In this document: in pieces, positions 1 to 8,501 of the stretch
Layout: each line of letters starts with the position of its first letter
How positions within the stretch are numbered: position 1 is the stretch's first letter
Notes under the pieces: generated by a model
What the model saw: only the letters and a program-made list of their open reading frames with translations
Told to the model about the DNA's origin: nothing
Database searches by the model: none
Position numbers and translations under genes: made by a program
NCBI RefSeq assembly: GCF_947489035.1
Contig: NZ_CANLCI010000001.1
Span: forward strand, 62,001 to 126,000
DNA length: 64,000 nucleotides
Direction: 5' to 3'
DNA from: an uncultured Ferrimonas sp.
Lineage (GTDB): Bacteria > Pseudomonadota > Gammaproteobacteria > Enterobacterales > Shewanellaceae

Positions 1-312
1 AAAGATCCGCTGAGCGGCCAACAGCTCTTGCGCCGACTGCGCCGCCATATCGACATCCGTTGCAAAGGCAAAGGTGTCGCCGGCATCCACTTCCACGATG
101 TCGTGGATCAACAGCATTTGGATCACTCGCTCGATACTGACCTGTGCACCGGCGTAAGGACGCAACGTCTGCGCAACCAACGCAATGTGCCAACTGTGTT
201 CGGCGCTGTTTTCAGGGCGATCGTTATCAGCCTTTACCGTGGTCTGCCGATACACCGCTTTCAGCTTTTCTAGCTCTTGCAGAAATTGCATTTGTTGGGT
301 CAGGTTTGTCAT
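1..312 (-). CDS. HD-domain phosphohydrolase (YfbR/HDDC2-like), 3' end outside window
   Basis: The first 104 codons of a leftward gene whose end lies beyond base 1. The start is the ATG at 312. The visible protein has the metal-binding pattern of HD hydrolases: His39 and His42 in an ENSAEHSWH stretch, then His70-Asp71 in LLIHDIVEVDAGD, with Glu74 and Asp76 following. This arrangement is typical of the YfbR/HDDC2 group, which act on nucleoside monophosphates or related phosphoesters. The exact substrate cannot be read from the sequence. It is divergent from the sensor kinase at 604, so the 291-base gap between them must hold both promoters. Confidence 0.8.
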   Translation of the reverse strand, partial: MTNLTQQMQFLQELEKLKAVYRQTTVKADNDRPENSAEHSWHIALVAQTLRPYAGAQVSIERVIQMLLIHDIVEVDAGDTFAFATDVDMAAQSAQELLAAQRIF

Positions 313-357
313 CTTTTTCCCTTACTTTTATTATGTTTTTGTAGTCGGCAATCGCCA

Positions 358-399
358 GTTTTTACGCGGATGTTACCCCGTGTATTTGGCCGTAAAAAC
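358..399. repeat. 9-bp inverted repeat upstream of the HD hydrolase
   Basis: GTTTTTACG at 358-366 is exactly complementary to CGTAAAAAC at 391-399, with a 24-base spacer. It lies 46 bases upstream of the HD hydrolase start. It could be a two-site operator or a weak hairpin. No regulator is known from this sequence. Confidence 0.4.
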
Positions 400-532
400 C
401 CGTGTAAGAGATCCGCTCAGAGGGCACTAAGCGGTTGACCAAACGGTGAATAAGCCTCGACCATTTGTCGCCAAAACCCCGAGTCAACTCACACTTTCTG
501 CCGCACTTTGCCGCCATTTGGGGTTGGGATCA

Positions 533-597
533 AGGTTCTCAGCTAGACAGCATGCGACCATACTCGCAGCTATTTTTATTGCCAACACTGAGAACCT
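533..597 (+). promoter_or_regulatory. 10-bp inverted repeat just upstream of the kinase start
   Basis: AGGTTCTCAG at 533-542 pairs perfectly with CTGAGAACCT at 588-597, separated by 45 bases. The right arm ends six bases before the TTG start of the kinase and covers the place where a ribosome binding site would sit; no good Shine-Dalgarno sequence is visible outside it. It may act as a long-range hairpin limiting translation or as paired operator half-sites. Confidence 0.45.
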
Positions 598-603
598 GCC
601 ACC

Positions 604-3600
604 TTGTTGCTGCCACGAGTAAACCCCTTGCATATTGCGATTAATTTACGCGGACTTTTGGCCGTGTGTTTCAGCTGCCTGACGCTGTTGCTGCTGCAAC
701 CAGCACTGGCGCAAGAATCGGATCACATTCCCAGTATTGATCCTAACAAGCCGACGCTGCTGATCGGCTTTCCGCAGAAGCATATCGAGCCCTACGCCAT
801 TTCGGATGAACGCGGCCACATCTACGGCCTGCTGCCCTCGTTAATGCAGCTGTATGCGAAGAATGCCGGTTACAACGTGGTCTTTAAGCCCTACCCCACT
901 TTCAGCGATGTGCTCACAGAGTTTAAAAAAGGCAAGCTAGACGTGATGGTTGGGGTAACGGCCACCATCGAACGTCAGTCTTACATGAGCTTCAGCGATC
1001 CCATCATCGCGGTGCACCGAGCGGTGATTGGCAAGCAGCGTTACGACAACTACAAAGTGCTCAATGGCAAAGCGATCTCGGCCATTGAAGGCTTTGCCGA
1101 TTCCAGCTTTATTCGCAGCTATCTGCCCGAAGCGCAGATTTTCCCAGTGCCAAGCAACAAAGAGGCGATCAATTCCATCGCCTTAGGGCTTACCGACGCC
1201 CAAATTGGCGATGGCATTATGCTGTACGAACATTACTTAAACAGCCCATTCCAGAACGATGTGGAACTGTCGGTGATGACGGATCTGCCGCCAGACACCA
1301 TGCACCTAGGGGTAGCGAAGAGCCGCCCCGAACTGCTTGAGCAGCTGAACCGCGCCATTTTAGTGAGCCATCAAGACAACAGCCGCGACGTAATTGTGAA
1401 ACGCTGGCTAAACAGTTTTCAGCAACAGGTGTTGCAGCCGTTGAATGGCTTAAACCTCACCGATCTAGAAAAAACCTGGATTGCCCGCAATATCATGGTG
1501 CCAATTGGGGTGGCTTCCGATTGGCAACCCATCGAGTTTATTGATGAGCAGGGGCGCCACCGTGGCATTGCCGCCGACGTACTGGCCGAAGTTTCCAAAA
1601 TTACCGGTTTGCAGTTCACCACCATCAGCCACCCGCTGCACAGTGAAAACTTCAAAGCGTTTCTTGATGACCAATTCCGAGTGATGTCGACCCTGTCGCC
1701 ATCGCCACTGCGTTACCGCACCATGCTGTTCACCCAGCCCTTTATGAAAGAGCCTTGGGGGCTTATTGGCCGCAGCGACGAACACCAATACGATCTCTCC
1801 TTTAATGCCTTAAACCGAGACGATCTGATTGGGGTGATCCGCGATACCTACGGCACAGAAATGGCGCGGGAATACTGCGTTAACTGTTCGCTGCGCTCCT
1901 ACAACAACATCACCGAGCTGCTGAGCGCCGTAAATCAAGGCGACATCGACGTGGCGGTCACCTCACTGATTTTGGCCTCTGAACAGTTACAACAGCTGTA
2001 CGTGGGCGAACTGAAAGTGATCAGCAAAATTAACGACGACGCCTTTGTGCCGGTTTCATTCGCCCTGAAGAAAACCGATTCGGTGCTGCTGAGTATCCTC
2101 AACAAAGGCTTGGCGGCCATCCCTCCAAGTCGCTACAGCGCCATTGAAAAACGCTGGTTGAACACCAGCTTCGATAACGGCTTTAACCGCCGCCAAGTGC
2201 AAATTTGGGTGGGTTCCATCGCCGTGCTGGCGCTGTTTATTATTGGTGGCTTTCTATTTTGGAGCATCATGCTGCGTAAAGAGGTCAAGCGCCGTAAGCA
2301 GGTGGAATCCGAGCTGCAACAGCGGATCAAATTTGAACGGGCGCTGATCGACGCCATCCCTTTCCCGGTTTTGGTGCGCGACAGCCACGGCGAGGTGATC
2401 ACCTCAAACCGAGCAGCCAGTCAGTTTTGTGAACAAGACGAACAGGCCGAACCGCTGGATCAAAATCAACAGATCGCTCGGCAACAGCTGCTGTTGTTCA
2501 CTGAAGACGACAAACACATTTTTTCCGGTGGCTCAGTTGCCGCGCAGGAAAAGCAGGTTCGCTTTAACGATCAGCCGCATCATTTAATGTATTGGAAAAG
2601 CCCATTCCAAGGCCGCGGCGATGAGATTGATGGCGTGGTGACCATCGTCAACGACGTGACCGATCTGCGCCTGGCCGAACAACGCGCCAAAGAAGCAGAA
2701 CAGCGGGTGCAGCATCTGGCTGATAACGTGAATGGCGCGGTGATCCAGCATGTGCAGCGCCACGACGATCCTAACGACATCCGTTTCACCTTTGTCAGCG
2801 CCGGCATTAAAGAGCTGGTCGGCCTAAGCGTGGAACACCTGCTGAACGATTCCCGCGCCTTCATGCACGTGGTGCGCGAAGACATGCGCGCCGATGTCGT
2901 GAATGCGATGCGTAACGCCACCGAATCTGGGCTGTTTTCCAACCAAGTGTGCTTGATGGTGAATGGCAAATCGAAATGGGTGCAGGTGCAAAGCCGCGTG
3001 GTACGGCAACAGCAGCACTTTGTGTGGAACTCGGTGATGACCGACATCACCGAGATCAAACAGCAGCAGCAAGAGCTGGAACAAGCACGCCAAAATGCGG
3101 TTGCCGCCACCAAAGCCAAGTCTCGCTTCTTGGCCAACATGAGCCACGAGATCCGCACTCCGATCAGCGGCATCATCAGTTTGCTGGAGATCGCCAACCA
3201 ATATCCGATGCAGGATGAAGTGGCGAAAATCCAAACCAGCCTGACTCGGTCGGCCAACAACTTGCTGCACATCGTTAACGACATTTTAGATTTCTCTAAA
3301 ATCGAAGCCAGCAAGCTGACCCTGAATCCAGAGCCAACCGAGATGCAATCGATGCTGGCGCGGATCACTCAGGTGCAAGCCAGCCATGCCCACATCAAGG
3401 GGTTAAAGTTCCACTATTGGTTTGCCCCGCAAATCGCTCACAAGCTGGTGTGCGACGAACTTCGCCTTGGTCAGGTGCTTAATAACTTGATCAACAATGC
3501 GATTAAGTTCACCGAAAATGGGCGCATCAGCCTTGAAGTCGACTTGATGTCGCAAACCCCACAGCAGCAAACCCTGTGCTTTACCGTGACCGACACCGGC

Positions 3601-5121
3601 ATGGGCATCAATGCCGAATCGATGGCAACGCTGTTCAAACCGTTTGCTCAAGCCGATGAAAGCACCAGCCGTAAATTTGGTGGCACCGGCTTAGGATTAA
3701 CCATCAGTAAGCAGCTGGTCGAGCAGATGGGCGGTGAAATTACCGTTAACAGCATCCCCAAAGAAGGCACTTCGTTCCAGATTACGGTGCCGCTGGCGTT
3801 GGACACCCCAACCCAAAGCCACAACCTCAGCAGCTGTCGAGTGCTGATGGTGGGCGAACCGCCACAGCAGGCTGAAATGCGCCAGTACCTGCTTAATTGG
3901 CACGCCCAAGTGCAGTGGAGCCAAATCGATAATCGCCAACAGCTGGTGCACCAGTGCCGCGAGCATGATCGCAATCAAGTGGTGATCAGCCGTAAGCAAT
4001 ATGAACAGTTAGAGCTGAATAACGGTTGGCTGCAACAACAGCTGCCACAGTTACGCTGTGTGGTGATTGAACACATCGGCATGTTGTCGCCGGAACCACT
4101 GGATGGCTACTGGTTGATCTCGGCCAACCCGCTGCAGCCGGAACAGCTGCTGCACGCCATCAGCGAACCAGCCGTACGGGTGCAAACCAAGTCGCTGAAG
4201 CTGGAGTTGCAACCGACGCCACAGCAAGACCGACAAGGCGCCATCGACGATGGTCGCTTGATTCTGGTCGCGGAAGATCACCCAATTAACCGTCAGGTGA
4301 TCATGACCCAGCTGCAGCAGTTGGGGTATCACGCCGATGTGGTGGAAGATGGCGTTGAAGCCCTCGCCGCCTTGCAGCAACAATCCTACGGCTTGTTATT
4401 GACCGACTGCCACATGCCAAACATGGACGGCTACGCGCTCACCAAAGCCATTCGCTTAAAAGAGCACACCCAAGACAACCACCACCTGCCGATCGTGGCA
4501 CTGACCGCCAACGCCATCCAAGGCGAGGACATCAAGTGCATTGAAGCGGGCATGGACGCGTACCTGTGCAAACCGGTCAGCATGGTGTTGTTGCAACAAA
4601 CCATGGACTCGTGGCTGCCAAACATTCAGTCGTCGGTGATCAGCGAAATCCAAGAAGATCATCTGCTGGGCATCGATCCCGACAGCCTCAACGCCATTGA
4701 AGAGATGAACTTTGATCTGTTCGTGGATGACGAGGAAGAACTGTTAGACGCCATTGAGTTTGCCGAACCGAGCGCAGATCTCGCGCCGGAGGCAACCGAT
4801 GCGATGGTGTTCGATATGGAACAAGCTCGACGGATCTTTGGTGACGACACCACCTTAGCTGCGGTGATTAAGGAGTTCCTGCAGTGCCAAAACGACGACA
4901 TGCTATTGCTGCAACAAGCGATAGACGCGAACCAGCACAGCGGCGTGAAAGAGGTTGGCCACCGCATGAAAGGCGCGGCCAAGATGCTCGGTTGTGATGC
5001 CTTAGTACCGCCACTGCAACAGTTGGAACAACAGAGCCAACAGCAACACCAGTACGCCCAACCTCATCAACAGTTGCAACAGCTTATGACGCAGCTAAAT
5101 CATCAGCTGCAATCGGCCTAA
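604..5121 (+). CDS. Hybrid sensor histidine kinase with two periplasmic solute-binding domains (VieS/BvgS/EvgS type)
   Basis: A 1505-residue inner-membrane phosphorelay sensor. In order it has a signal peptide (about 1-36), two SBP_bac_3-type periplasmic domains (about 48-275 and 297-525), a membrane helix (about 533-556), two PAS-like regions (about 580-690 and 701-825), HisKA with phospho-His848 in NMSHEIRTP, an ATPase domain (N-box near 959, DTGMGI near 997, GGTGLGL near 1026), a receiver-like region (about 1077-1185) with no evident Asp, a true receiver with Asp1268, and an HPt domain with His1453. The start is uncertain: an in-frame TGA at 589 forces it downstream, and TTG at 604 is the first usable codon that keeps the signal peptide. 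The receiver-TPR gene follows 17 bases later. The ligand is unknown, probably a small molecule bound in the periplasm. Confidence 0.85.
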   Translation: MLLPRVNPLHIAINLRGLLAVCFSCLTLLLLQPALAQESDHIPSIDPNKPTLLIGFPQKHIEPYAISDERGHIYGLLPSLMQLYAKNAGYNVVFKPYPTFSDVLTEFKKGKLDVMVGVTATIERQSYMSFSDPIIAVHRAVIGKQRYDNYKVLNGKAISAIEGFADSSFIRSYLPEAQIFPVPSNKEAINSIALGLTDAQIGDGIMLYEHYLNSPFQNDVELSVMTDLPPDTMHLGVAKSRPELLEQLNRAILVSHQDNSRDVIVKRWLNSFQQQVLQPLNGLNLTDLEKTWIARNIMVPIGVASDWQPIEFIDEQGRHRGIAADVLAEVSKITGLQFTTISHPLHSENFKAFLDDQFRVMSTLSPSPLRYRTMLFTQPFMKEPWGLIGRSDEHQYDLSFNALNRDDLIGVIRDTYGTEMAREYCVNCSLRSYNNITELLSAVNQGDIDVAVTSLILASEQLQQLYVGELKVISKINDDAFVPVSFALKKTDSVLLSILNKGLAAIPPSRYSAIEKRWLNTSFDNGFNRRQVQIWVGSIAVLALFIIGGFLFWSIMLRKEVKRRKQVESELQQRIKFERALIDAIPFPVLVRDSHGEVITSNRAASQFCEQDEQAEPLDQNQQIARQQLLLFTEDDKHIFSGGSVAAQEKQVRFNDQPHHLMYWKSPFQGRGDEIDGVVTIVNDVTDLRLAEQRAKEAEQRVQHLADNVNGAVIQHVQRHDDPNDIRFTFVSAGIKELVGLSVEHLLNDSRAFMHVVREDMRADVVNAMRNATESGLFSNQVCLMVNGKSKWVQVQSRVVRQQQHFVWNSVMTDITEIKQQQQELEQARQNAVAATKAKSRFLANMSHEIRTPISGIISLLEIANQYPMQDEVAKIQTSLTRSANNLLHIVNDILDFSKIEASKLTLNPEPTEMQSMLARITQVQASHAHIKGLKFHYWFAPQIAHKLVCDELRLGQVLNNLINNAIKFTENGRISLEVDLMSQTPQQQTLCFTVTDTGMGINAESMATLFKPFAQADESTSRKFGGTGLGLTISKQLVEQMGGEITVNSIPKEGTSFQITVPLALDTPTQSHNLSSCRVLMVGEPPQQAEMRQYLLNWHAQVQWSQIDNRQQLVHQCREHDRNQVVISRKQYEQLELNNGWLQQQLPQLRCVVIEHIGMLSPEPLDGYWLISANPLQPEQLLHAISEPAVRVQTKSLKLELQPTPQQDRQGAIDDGRLILVAEDHPINRQVIMTQLQQLGYHADVVEDGVEALAALQQQSYGLLLTDCHMPNMDGYALTKAIRLKEHTQDNHHLPIVALTANAIQGEDIKCIEAGMDAYLCKPVSMVLLQQTMDSWLPNIQSSVISEIQEDHLLGIDPDSLNAIEEMNFDLFVDDEEELLDAIEFAEPSADLAPEATDAMVFDMEQARRIFGDDTTLAAVIKEFLQCQNDDMLLLQQAIDANQHSGVKEVGHRMKGAAKMLGCDALVPPLQQLEQQSQQQHQYAQPHQQLQQLMTQLNHQLQSA

Positions 5122-5138
5122 TTGCCGTAGGACACCCC

Positions 5139-6662
5139 ATGAAGACATTGGATAAAATGACGATTTTGGTAATGGATGACAGCCCGATCATTCGCCAATC
5201 CACTCGTCTCTTGCTAGAACAGATAGGCTTTGGCCGCGACAACATAAAATTGGTCGCCAATGCCAATCAGGCGCACAGCGCCTTCCAAAGTGAACTGTTT
5301 GATCTGTTTATTGTGGATTACAACTTAGGCGAAGGCAGCACCGGCTTGCAGTTGTTGGAACGTCTGGGCCACGCCGGATTATTGCGCCACGATCCCATCA
5401 TCTTTGTGGTAACCGCTGAAAGCTCCGCCGCCGTGGTACGCAGTTTCTCTGAATTTGATCCCAGCGGCTTTATCGTTAAACCGCTGCGTGGCGATATCAT
5501 TAGCCAAAGCGTGCGCCAATCCATGAACGACCGCCGTTTTGCCGCTCATGTACAGCAGCAATACCAGCAAGGTGGCGCGCCCATGGCGCTAAAATCGCTG
5601 CAGCAAGCCAGCAGTAAAAAAAGCTACAACTTGGCCATTACCCGCCTGTGCCAGCACATCAGCGACAGCGGCCAACCGCTGATCGCCATCAAGATCCTAG
5701 AAAAATTCACCGCCGTTAACGCCCACGTTAAAGCGCACCTGCTTTATGCCCAACTGCTGCTGAGCCAGCAACAGTTGGATCCGGCCGAGCGGATCCTAAC
5801 GGCCCTGCTCACGAAGAACGCCAACTCTATCCCCGCACTGGATCTGCGCTGCCGCTTAGAACTGGCACGCAATCAATACGACAGCGCCAGCAAAACCCTG
5901 CAAGGGCTGCAACAGTTATCACCGCAGATCCTCACCCGACTTTACGCCCAAGTGTTATTAGGCTTAGGCTTGTGCGCCAATACCAACCAGTTGCAAAAGA
6001 TCAAAGAGATCACCCTTAAAGCCAGCAACTCCGTATGGGAACGGCCTCATAAATTGGCGTTTTTAGCGTGGTCGGCGGCCCAATTACCGGAATGCGCCAG
6101 CATGTCACTGGAAACGTTGTGGGCCGAGATCACTCGCGGTCGCAAGGCGCAGCGCAGCGATGCCGCCTTTATGTCTTTTGCCGCCTGGTTTTATGCCAAG
6201 CAGCACAACTACAGCCAAGCGATCCAGTGCCTACACAGCAGCAACCAAGACATCTTTAGTAACGACAAGTTTGAGCTGCTGTTCATCAATCTGCACACCC
6301 AACAGCTGCTAGGTATGGATCACGCCATTGGCGACACCTTAGAGCGTTTAAGCCTCAGCGTGCACGACAGCAAATCGCCGTTGTTGGCCCAATTAAAAGA
6401 GCAATTGCTGCAACAGTATCAGCAGTGGCGCCCTAACGCCGACAGCATCCCGGTTGAGCAATTCGCGCAGGCCAGCGACATCCAACTGTTGCAACAGTGG
6501 CGCATCAACCGTTTCCAGCCGGATCTGGCCAACGAGCTGCAGCATCGCTTTAACAATGGCAGCCGCGCCACCAGCCCAGAGCAGAAACAAATCAAAGCCG
6601 AGGTTGAGCTGTTTATTGGCTTAACCCAAGCCACAAAAACCCGCCAAGACAGCAACGGTTAA
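5139..6662 (+). CDS. Response regulator with receiver and TPR-like domain (VieB-like)
   Basis: A 507-residue cytoplasmic protein. Residues 1-130 form a CheY-type receiver with acidic pocket Asp13-Asp14, phospho-acceptor Asp60 in FIVDYN, and the conserved Thr and Lys in VVTAESS and GFIVKPL. The remaining 375 residues are helical, Gln- and Leu-rich and TPR-like, with no DNA-binding or enzymatic output domain visible. It lies directly behind the hybrid kinase and is probably co-transcribed with it. In Vibrio cholerae, VieB has this architecture and inhibits the VieS phosphorelay instead of binding DNA; a similar role is inferred here. No EAL-domain VieA partner is present in the window. Confidence 0.8.
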   Translation: MKTLDKMTILVMDDSPIIRQSTRLLLEQIGFGRDNIKLVANANQAHSAFQSELFDLFIVDYNLGEGSTGLQLLERLGHAGLLRHDPIIFVVTAESSAAVVRSFSEFDPSGFIVKPLRGDIISQSVRQSMNDRRFAAHVQQQYQQGGAPMALKSLQQASSKKSYNLAITRLCQHISDSGQPLIAIKILEKFTAVNAHVKAHLLYAQLLLSQQQLDPAERILTALLTKNANSIPALDLRCRLELARNQYDSASKTLQGLQQLSPQILTRLYAQVLLGLGLCANTNQLQKIKEITLKASNSVWERPHKLAFLAWSAAQLPECASMSLETLWAEITRGRKAQRSDAAFMSFAAWFYAKQHNYSQAIQCLHSSNQDIFSNDKFELLFINLHTQQLLGMDHAIGDTLERLSLSVHDSKSPLLAQLKEQLLQQYQQWRPNADSIPVEQFAQASDIQLLQQWRINRFQPDLANELQHRFNNGSRATSPEQKQIKAEVELFIGLTQATKTRQDSNG

Positions 6663-6672
6663 TGCTTGCTCA

Positions 6673-6694
6673 GATGGCGGCAACCGCCGCCATC
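6673..6694 (+). terminator. Possible terminator hairpin after the receiver-TPR gene
   Basis: GATGGCGG at 6673-6680 pairs with CCGCCATC at 6687-6694 across a six-base loop, 11 bases after the stop codon. A C-run and not a T-run follows, so a factor-independent terminator is doubtful. Confidence 0.35.
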
Positions 6695-6841
6695 GCCCCC
6701 CTGTTGCCCCAACGCCTGATTGAAACCCTCAGCGGATCAGCGCCTTGCCCCAGCAACGTCAAAATCCAGTGTCCTCGCCAAGAGAACGGCACCGTCATAA
6801 CTTTGACTTTATTCTTTTATTAGAACAACTTAGGATATTTT

Positions 6842-6884
6842 TATAACCATATGTTCTAGCCCTATAACCACCAATCTGGTGGTT
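6842..6884 (+). promoter_or_regulatory. Promoter/operator region of the parA-like gene with palindrome CCACCA-N3-TGGTGG
   Basis: A 19-bp perfect palindrome, AACCACCA-ATC-TGGTGGTT, occupies 6866-6884. TATAACCA occurs at 6842-6849 and again at 6863-6870, 21 bases apart; the second copy is a possible -10 element overlapping the palindrome. The parA start is 56 bases downstream. A second palindrome with the same CCACCA-N3-TGGTGG core lies inside the downstream gene at 7893-7909. An autoregulatory or partition-type site bound by the neighbouring RHH-like protein is inferred. Confidence 0.5.
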
Positions 6885-6939
6885 CCTTCATATACTGCAA
6901 GCAACGATTCAGGCGGGTGCAGCAGTACATGGAGGTACG

Positions 6940-7683
6940 ATGATTGTATTAATTGGCGGCGAAAAAGGCGGCAGTGGCAAAAGCTGCCTAGCGCAAAACT
7001 TAGCGGTGTATCTGCAAGTGGAATGCCGCCTTGGGCTTATGGTGGTGGACTGCGATCCTCAGCGCACCACCTCTAAGTGGATCCAATCTCGCAATGAAAA
7101 TAGCGCTCTCACCAAGATCAATTGCGTGCAGATGTACGGCAAAATCCGCGACGATCTGCTCAGCCTTAATAACCATTACGAGTGCATCATCATTGATTGC
7201 GGTGGCCAAGACAGCGTTGCCCTGCGCGCGGCTTTATCGGTAGCCAACTTTGCGCTGCTGCCATTGCGCCCCAAACGCCGAGATCTCCAAACCCTAGAGC
7301 ATGTGGATGATTTGATCAGCAACAGCCAGATGTTCAACCCCAACTTAGAATCCGCGTTTGTGCTAACGCAGTGCCCCTCTTTACCCAATCAAGTGAAGCG
7401 AATATTAGAAGCGCGAGATGTGTGCCAATCTTGGGGGTATCGGGTGCTAAAAGGACTAACTTACCAGCGAAATATCTACGATGACTCCGAAGAAGCTGGC
7501 TGCTCAGTGTTAGAATTAGAGCCCAAAGGCAAAGCCGCGAACGAACTGCGGCAGATCTTCAACGAACTCCTTCATCAAGAGAATCAACGGGCGATCGAGA
7601 TAAGCTACGCCCACAGCGCCAAGCAACTGGAGCACGAGCAGTATGGCACTAGCCGATCTTATGCGTCCGTCAGCGAACGCTAA
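6940..7683 (+). CDS. ParA-family ATPase, orphan partition-like protein
   Basis: A 247-residue deviant-Walker ATPase. Residues 8-15 (EKGGSGKS) hold the ParA/MinD signature Lys9 and the P-loop Lys14. A VVDCDPQRTTSKW motif follows near 36-50 and a Walker B-like IIIDCGGQDS near 86-95. There is no N-terminal DNA-binding domain, so it is a short ParA of the kind usually paired with a small ribbon-helix-helix partner. ATG at 6940 has TGGAGG five bases upstream. The next gene overlaps its last 41 bases. The replication-linked parAB locus is normally elsewhere on such chromosomes, so this copy probably positions some other cargo or is a plasmid-derived remnant; the cargo is unknown. Confidence 0.8.
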   Translation: MIVLIGGEKGGSGKSCLAQNLAVYLQVECRLGLMVVDCDPQRTTSKWIQSRNENSALTKINCVQMYGKIRDDLLSLNNHYECIIIDCGGQDSVALRAALSVANFALLPLRPKRRDLQTLEHVDDLISNSQMFNPNLESAFVLTQCPSLPNQVKRILEARDVCQSWGYRVLKGLTYQRNIYDDSEEAGCSVLELEPKGKAANELRQIFNELLHQENQRAIEISYAHSAKQLEHEQYGTSRSYASVSER

Positions 7684-7960
7684 ACCGCGCGCAAGCAGCG
7701 TCGACAGTTTCATCGACGGTGCCACCCTTTATGCCGCAGGCCAGCAGTTACCCCAGCTGACGTTGGTACGCTGCAAACCACAGAAACCGATGGTGCGGGC
7801 AGGCTTTACCTTAACCGCCGAGATCCGCCGCCAATTAATAGCGCAGGCGCAGCAACAACAGCTCAGCCGCTCCAAGTTAATTCGCACCTTAATCCACCAC
7901 TTTGGTGGACTCTCGCCAGCGCAACAGCGCCGGCTGATCCAACAGCATCCGATCCGTTAA
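7643..7960 (+). CDS. Small RHH-like partner of the ParA-like ATPase
   Basis: A 105-residue protein that starts inside the end of parA, in another frame, with GGAG 11 bases before its ATG. Residues 1-50 look unstructured. Residues about 50-87 (RAGFTLTAEIRRQL, then QLSRSKLIRTLIHHF) fit the strand-helix-helix pattern of ribbon-helix-helix DNA-binding proteins. The pairing and overlap suggest it is the centromere-binding and repressor partner of the ATPase, as ParG or Omega are for plasmid ParA proteins. This is inferred from shape and context. A palindrome sharing the core of the promoter palindrome lies in its own coding sequence at 7893-7909. Confidence 0.65.
   Translation: MALADLMRPSANAKPRASSVDSFIDGATLYAAGQQLPQLTLVRCKPQKPMVRAGFTLTAEIRRQLIAQAQQQQLSRSKLIRTLIHHFGGLSPAQQRRLIQQHPIR
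7893..7909. promoter_or_regulatory. Second CCACCA-N3-TGGTGG palindrome, inside the RHH-like gene
   Basis: TCCACCA-CTT-TGGTGGA at 7893-7909 is a perfect palindrome with the same core and spacing as the one at 6866-6884. It is near the 3' end of the small gene, about 1 kb from the first copy. It may be a second binding site of the same protein, such as a parS-like site. A chance match in coding sequence cannot be excluded. Confidence 0.4.
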
Positions 7961-7977
7961 GGCTTAGGGGAAGCCAC

Positions 7978-8010
7978 GGGGCCACTTGGGGAGGTGGTCC
8001 CGATTTTTTT
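7978..8010 (+). terminator. Factor-independent terminator after the ParA/RHH pair
   Basis: GGGGCCAC at 7978-7985 pairs with GTGGTCCC at 7994-8001 (one G-U pair), loop of eight bases, followed by GA and seven T at 8004-8010. It closes the parA-like transcript. Confidence 0.75.
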
Positions 8011-8501
8011 GCCTTTAACGCCAAATCAAGCCGCATACCCACAATCGCAAGCCCGCTCAGAAAGCCGATAAAACAAAACCAACTTTATTAAAACGATTAA
8101 CCCCTTCCAGCGTTAACCCAGCCATTAACCGTCTTAATGCCTAAAAACAGCCTCAGACTGCCAGTTCTGCTTTAGCCACAGAAGCCACTATGTTGTCAGA
8201 CCTGTTACATTTGCGATTTGATAAAATATTCACTTTTCATGCAAACCACTACATCTAGTATCACCCAAGTATAAACACCCAAAAATGGTGGTTTAAAACG
8301 CTCGTTTATCTTGGCCAACATTGTTAAATCCACAAAATTGACTGTTGACGATCGAATGGCAGACTCGTAGGGTGGAGTTATAGGAGCATCATCTGACCTG
8401 TCTTTAAGGGAAGGACGCTGTAAGTCACGATGATATAGCGAAAACGTTGATTAGTCGGGCATTGTATTCGACCCATAAACAACACGTTTCGCGCAAGAAG
8501 G
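8011..8501 (+). other. AT-rich intergenic region upstream of rpoS
   Basis: No gene was seen here. The part from about 8041 to 8340 is clearly more AT-rich than its surroundings. It holds three direct TTAACC repeats (8097, 8113 and 8125) and single TGGTGGTT (8286-8293) and AACCACT (8243-8249) sequences resembling halves of the upstream palindromes. A TTGACG at 8345-8350 could be a -35 element, but no convincing -10 was found. The rpoS promoter must lie in or near this stretch, because the gene is cut off from upstream transcription by the terminator at 7978. Confidence 0.5.

Noticed and set aside
2580..3368. A 262-codon open frame on the minus strand of the kinase gene
   Set aside because: It is antisense to PAS and HisKA coding sequence, has Ser/Cys-rich composition and no recognisable domain.
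6940..7960. An integrated plasmid or genomic island around the ParA-like gene
   Set aside because: No replication initiator, integrase, att repeat, tRNA or abrupt change in codon use was seen; only the two-gene module is present.
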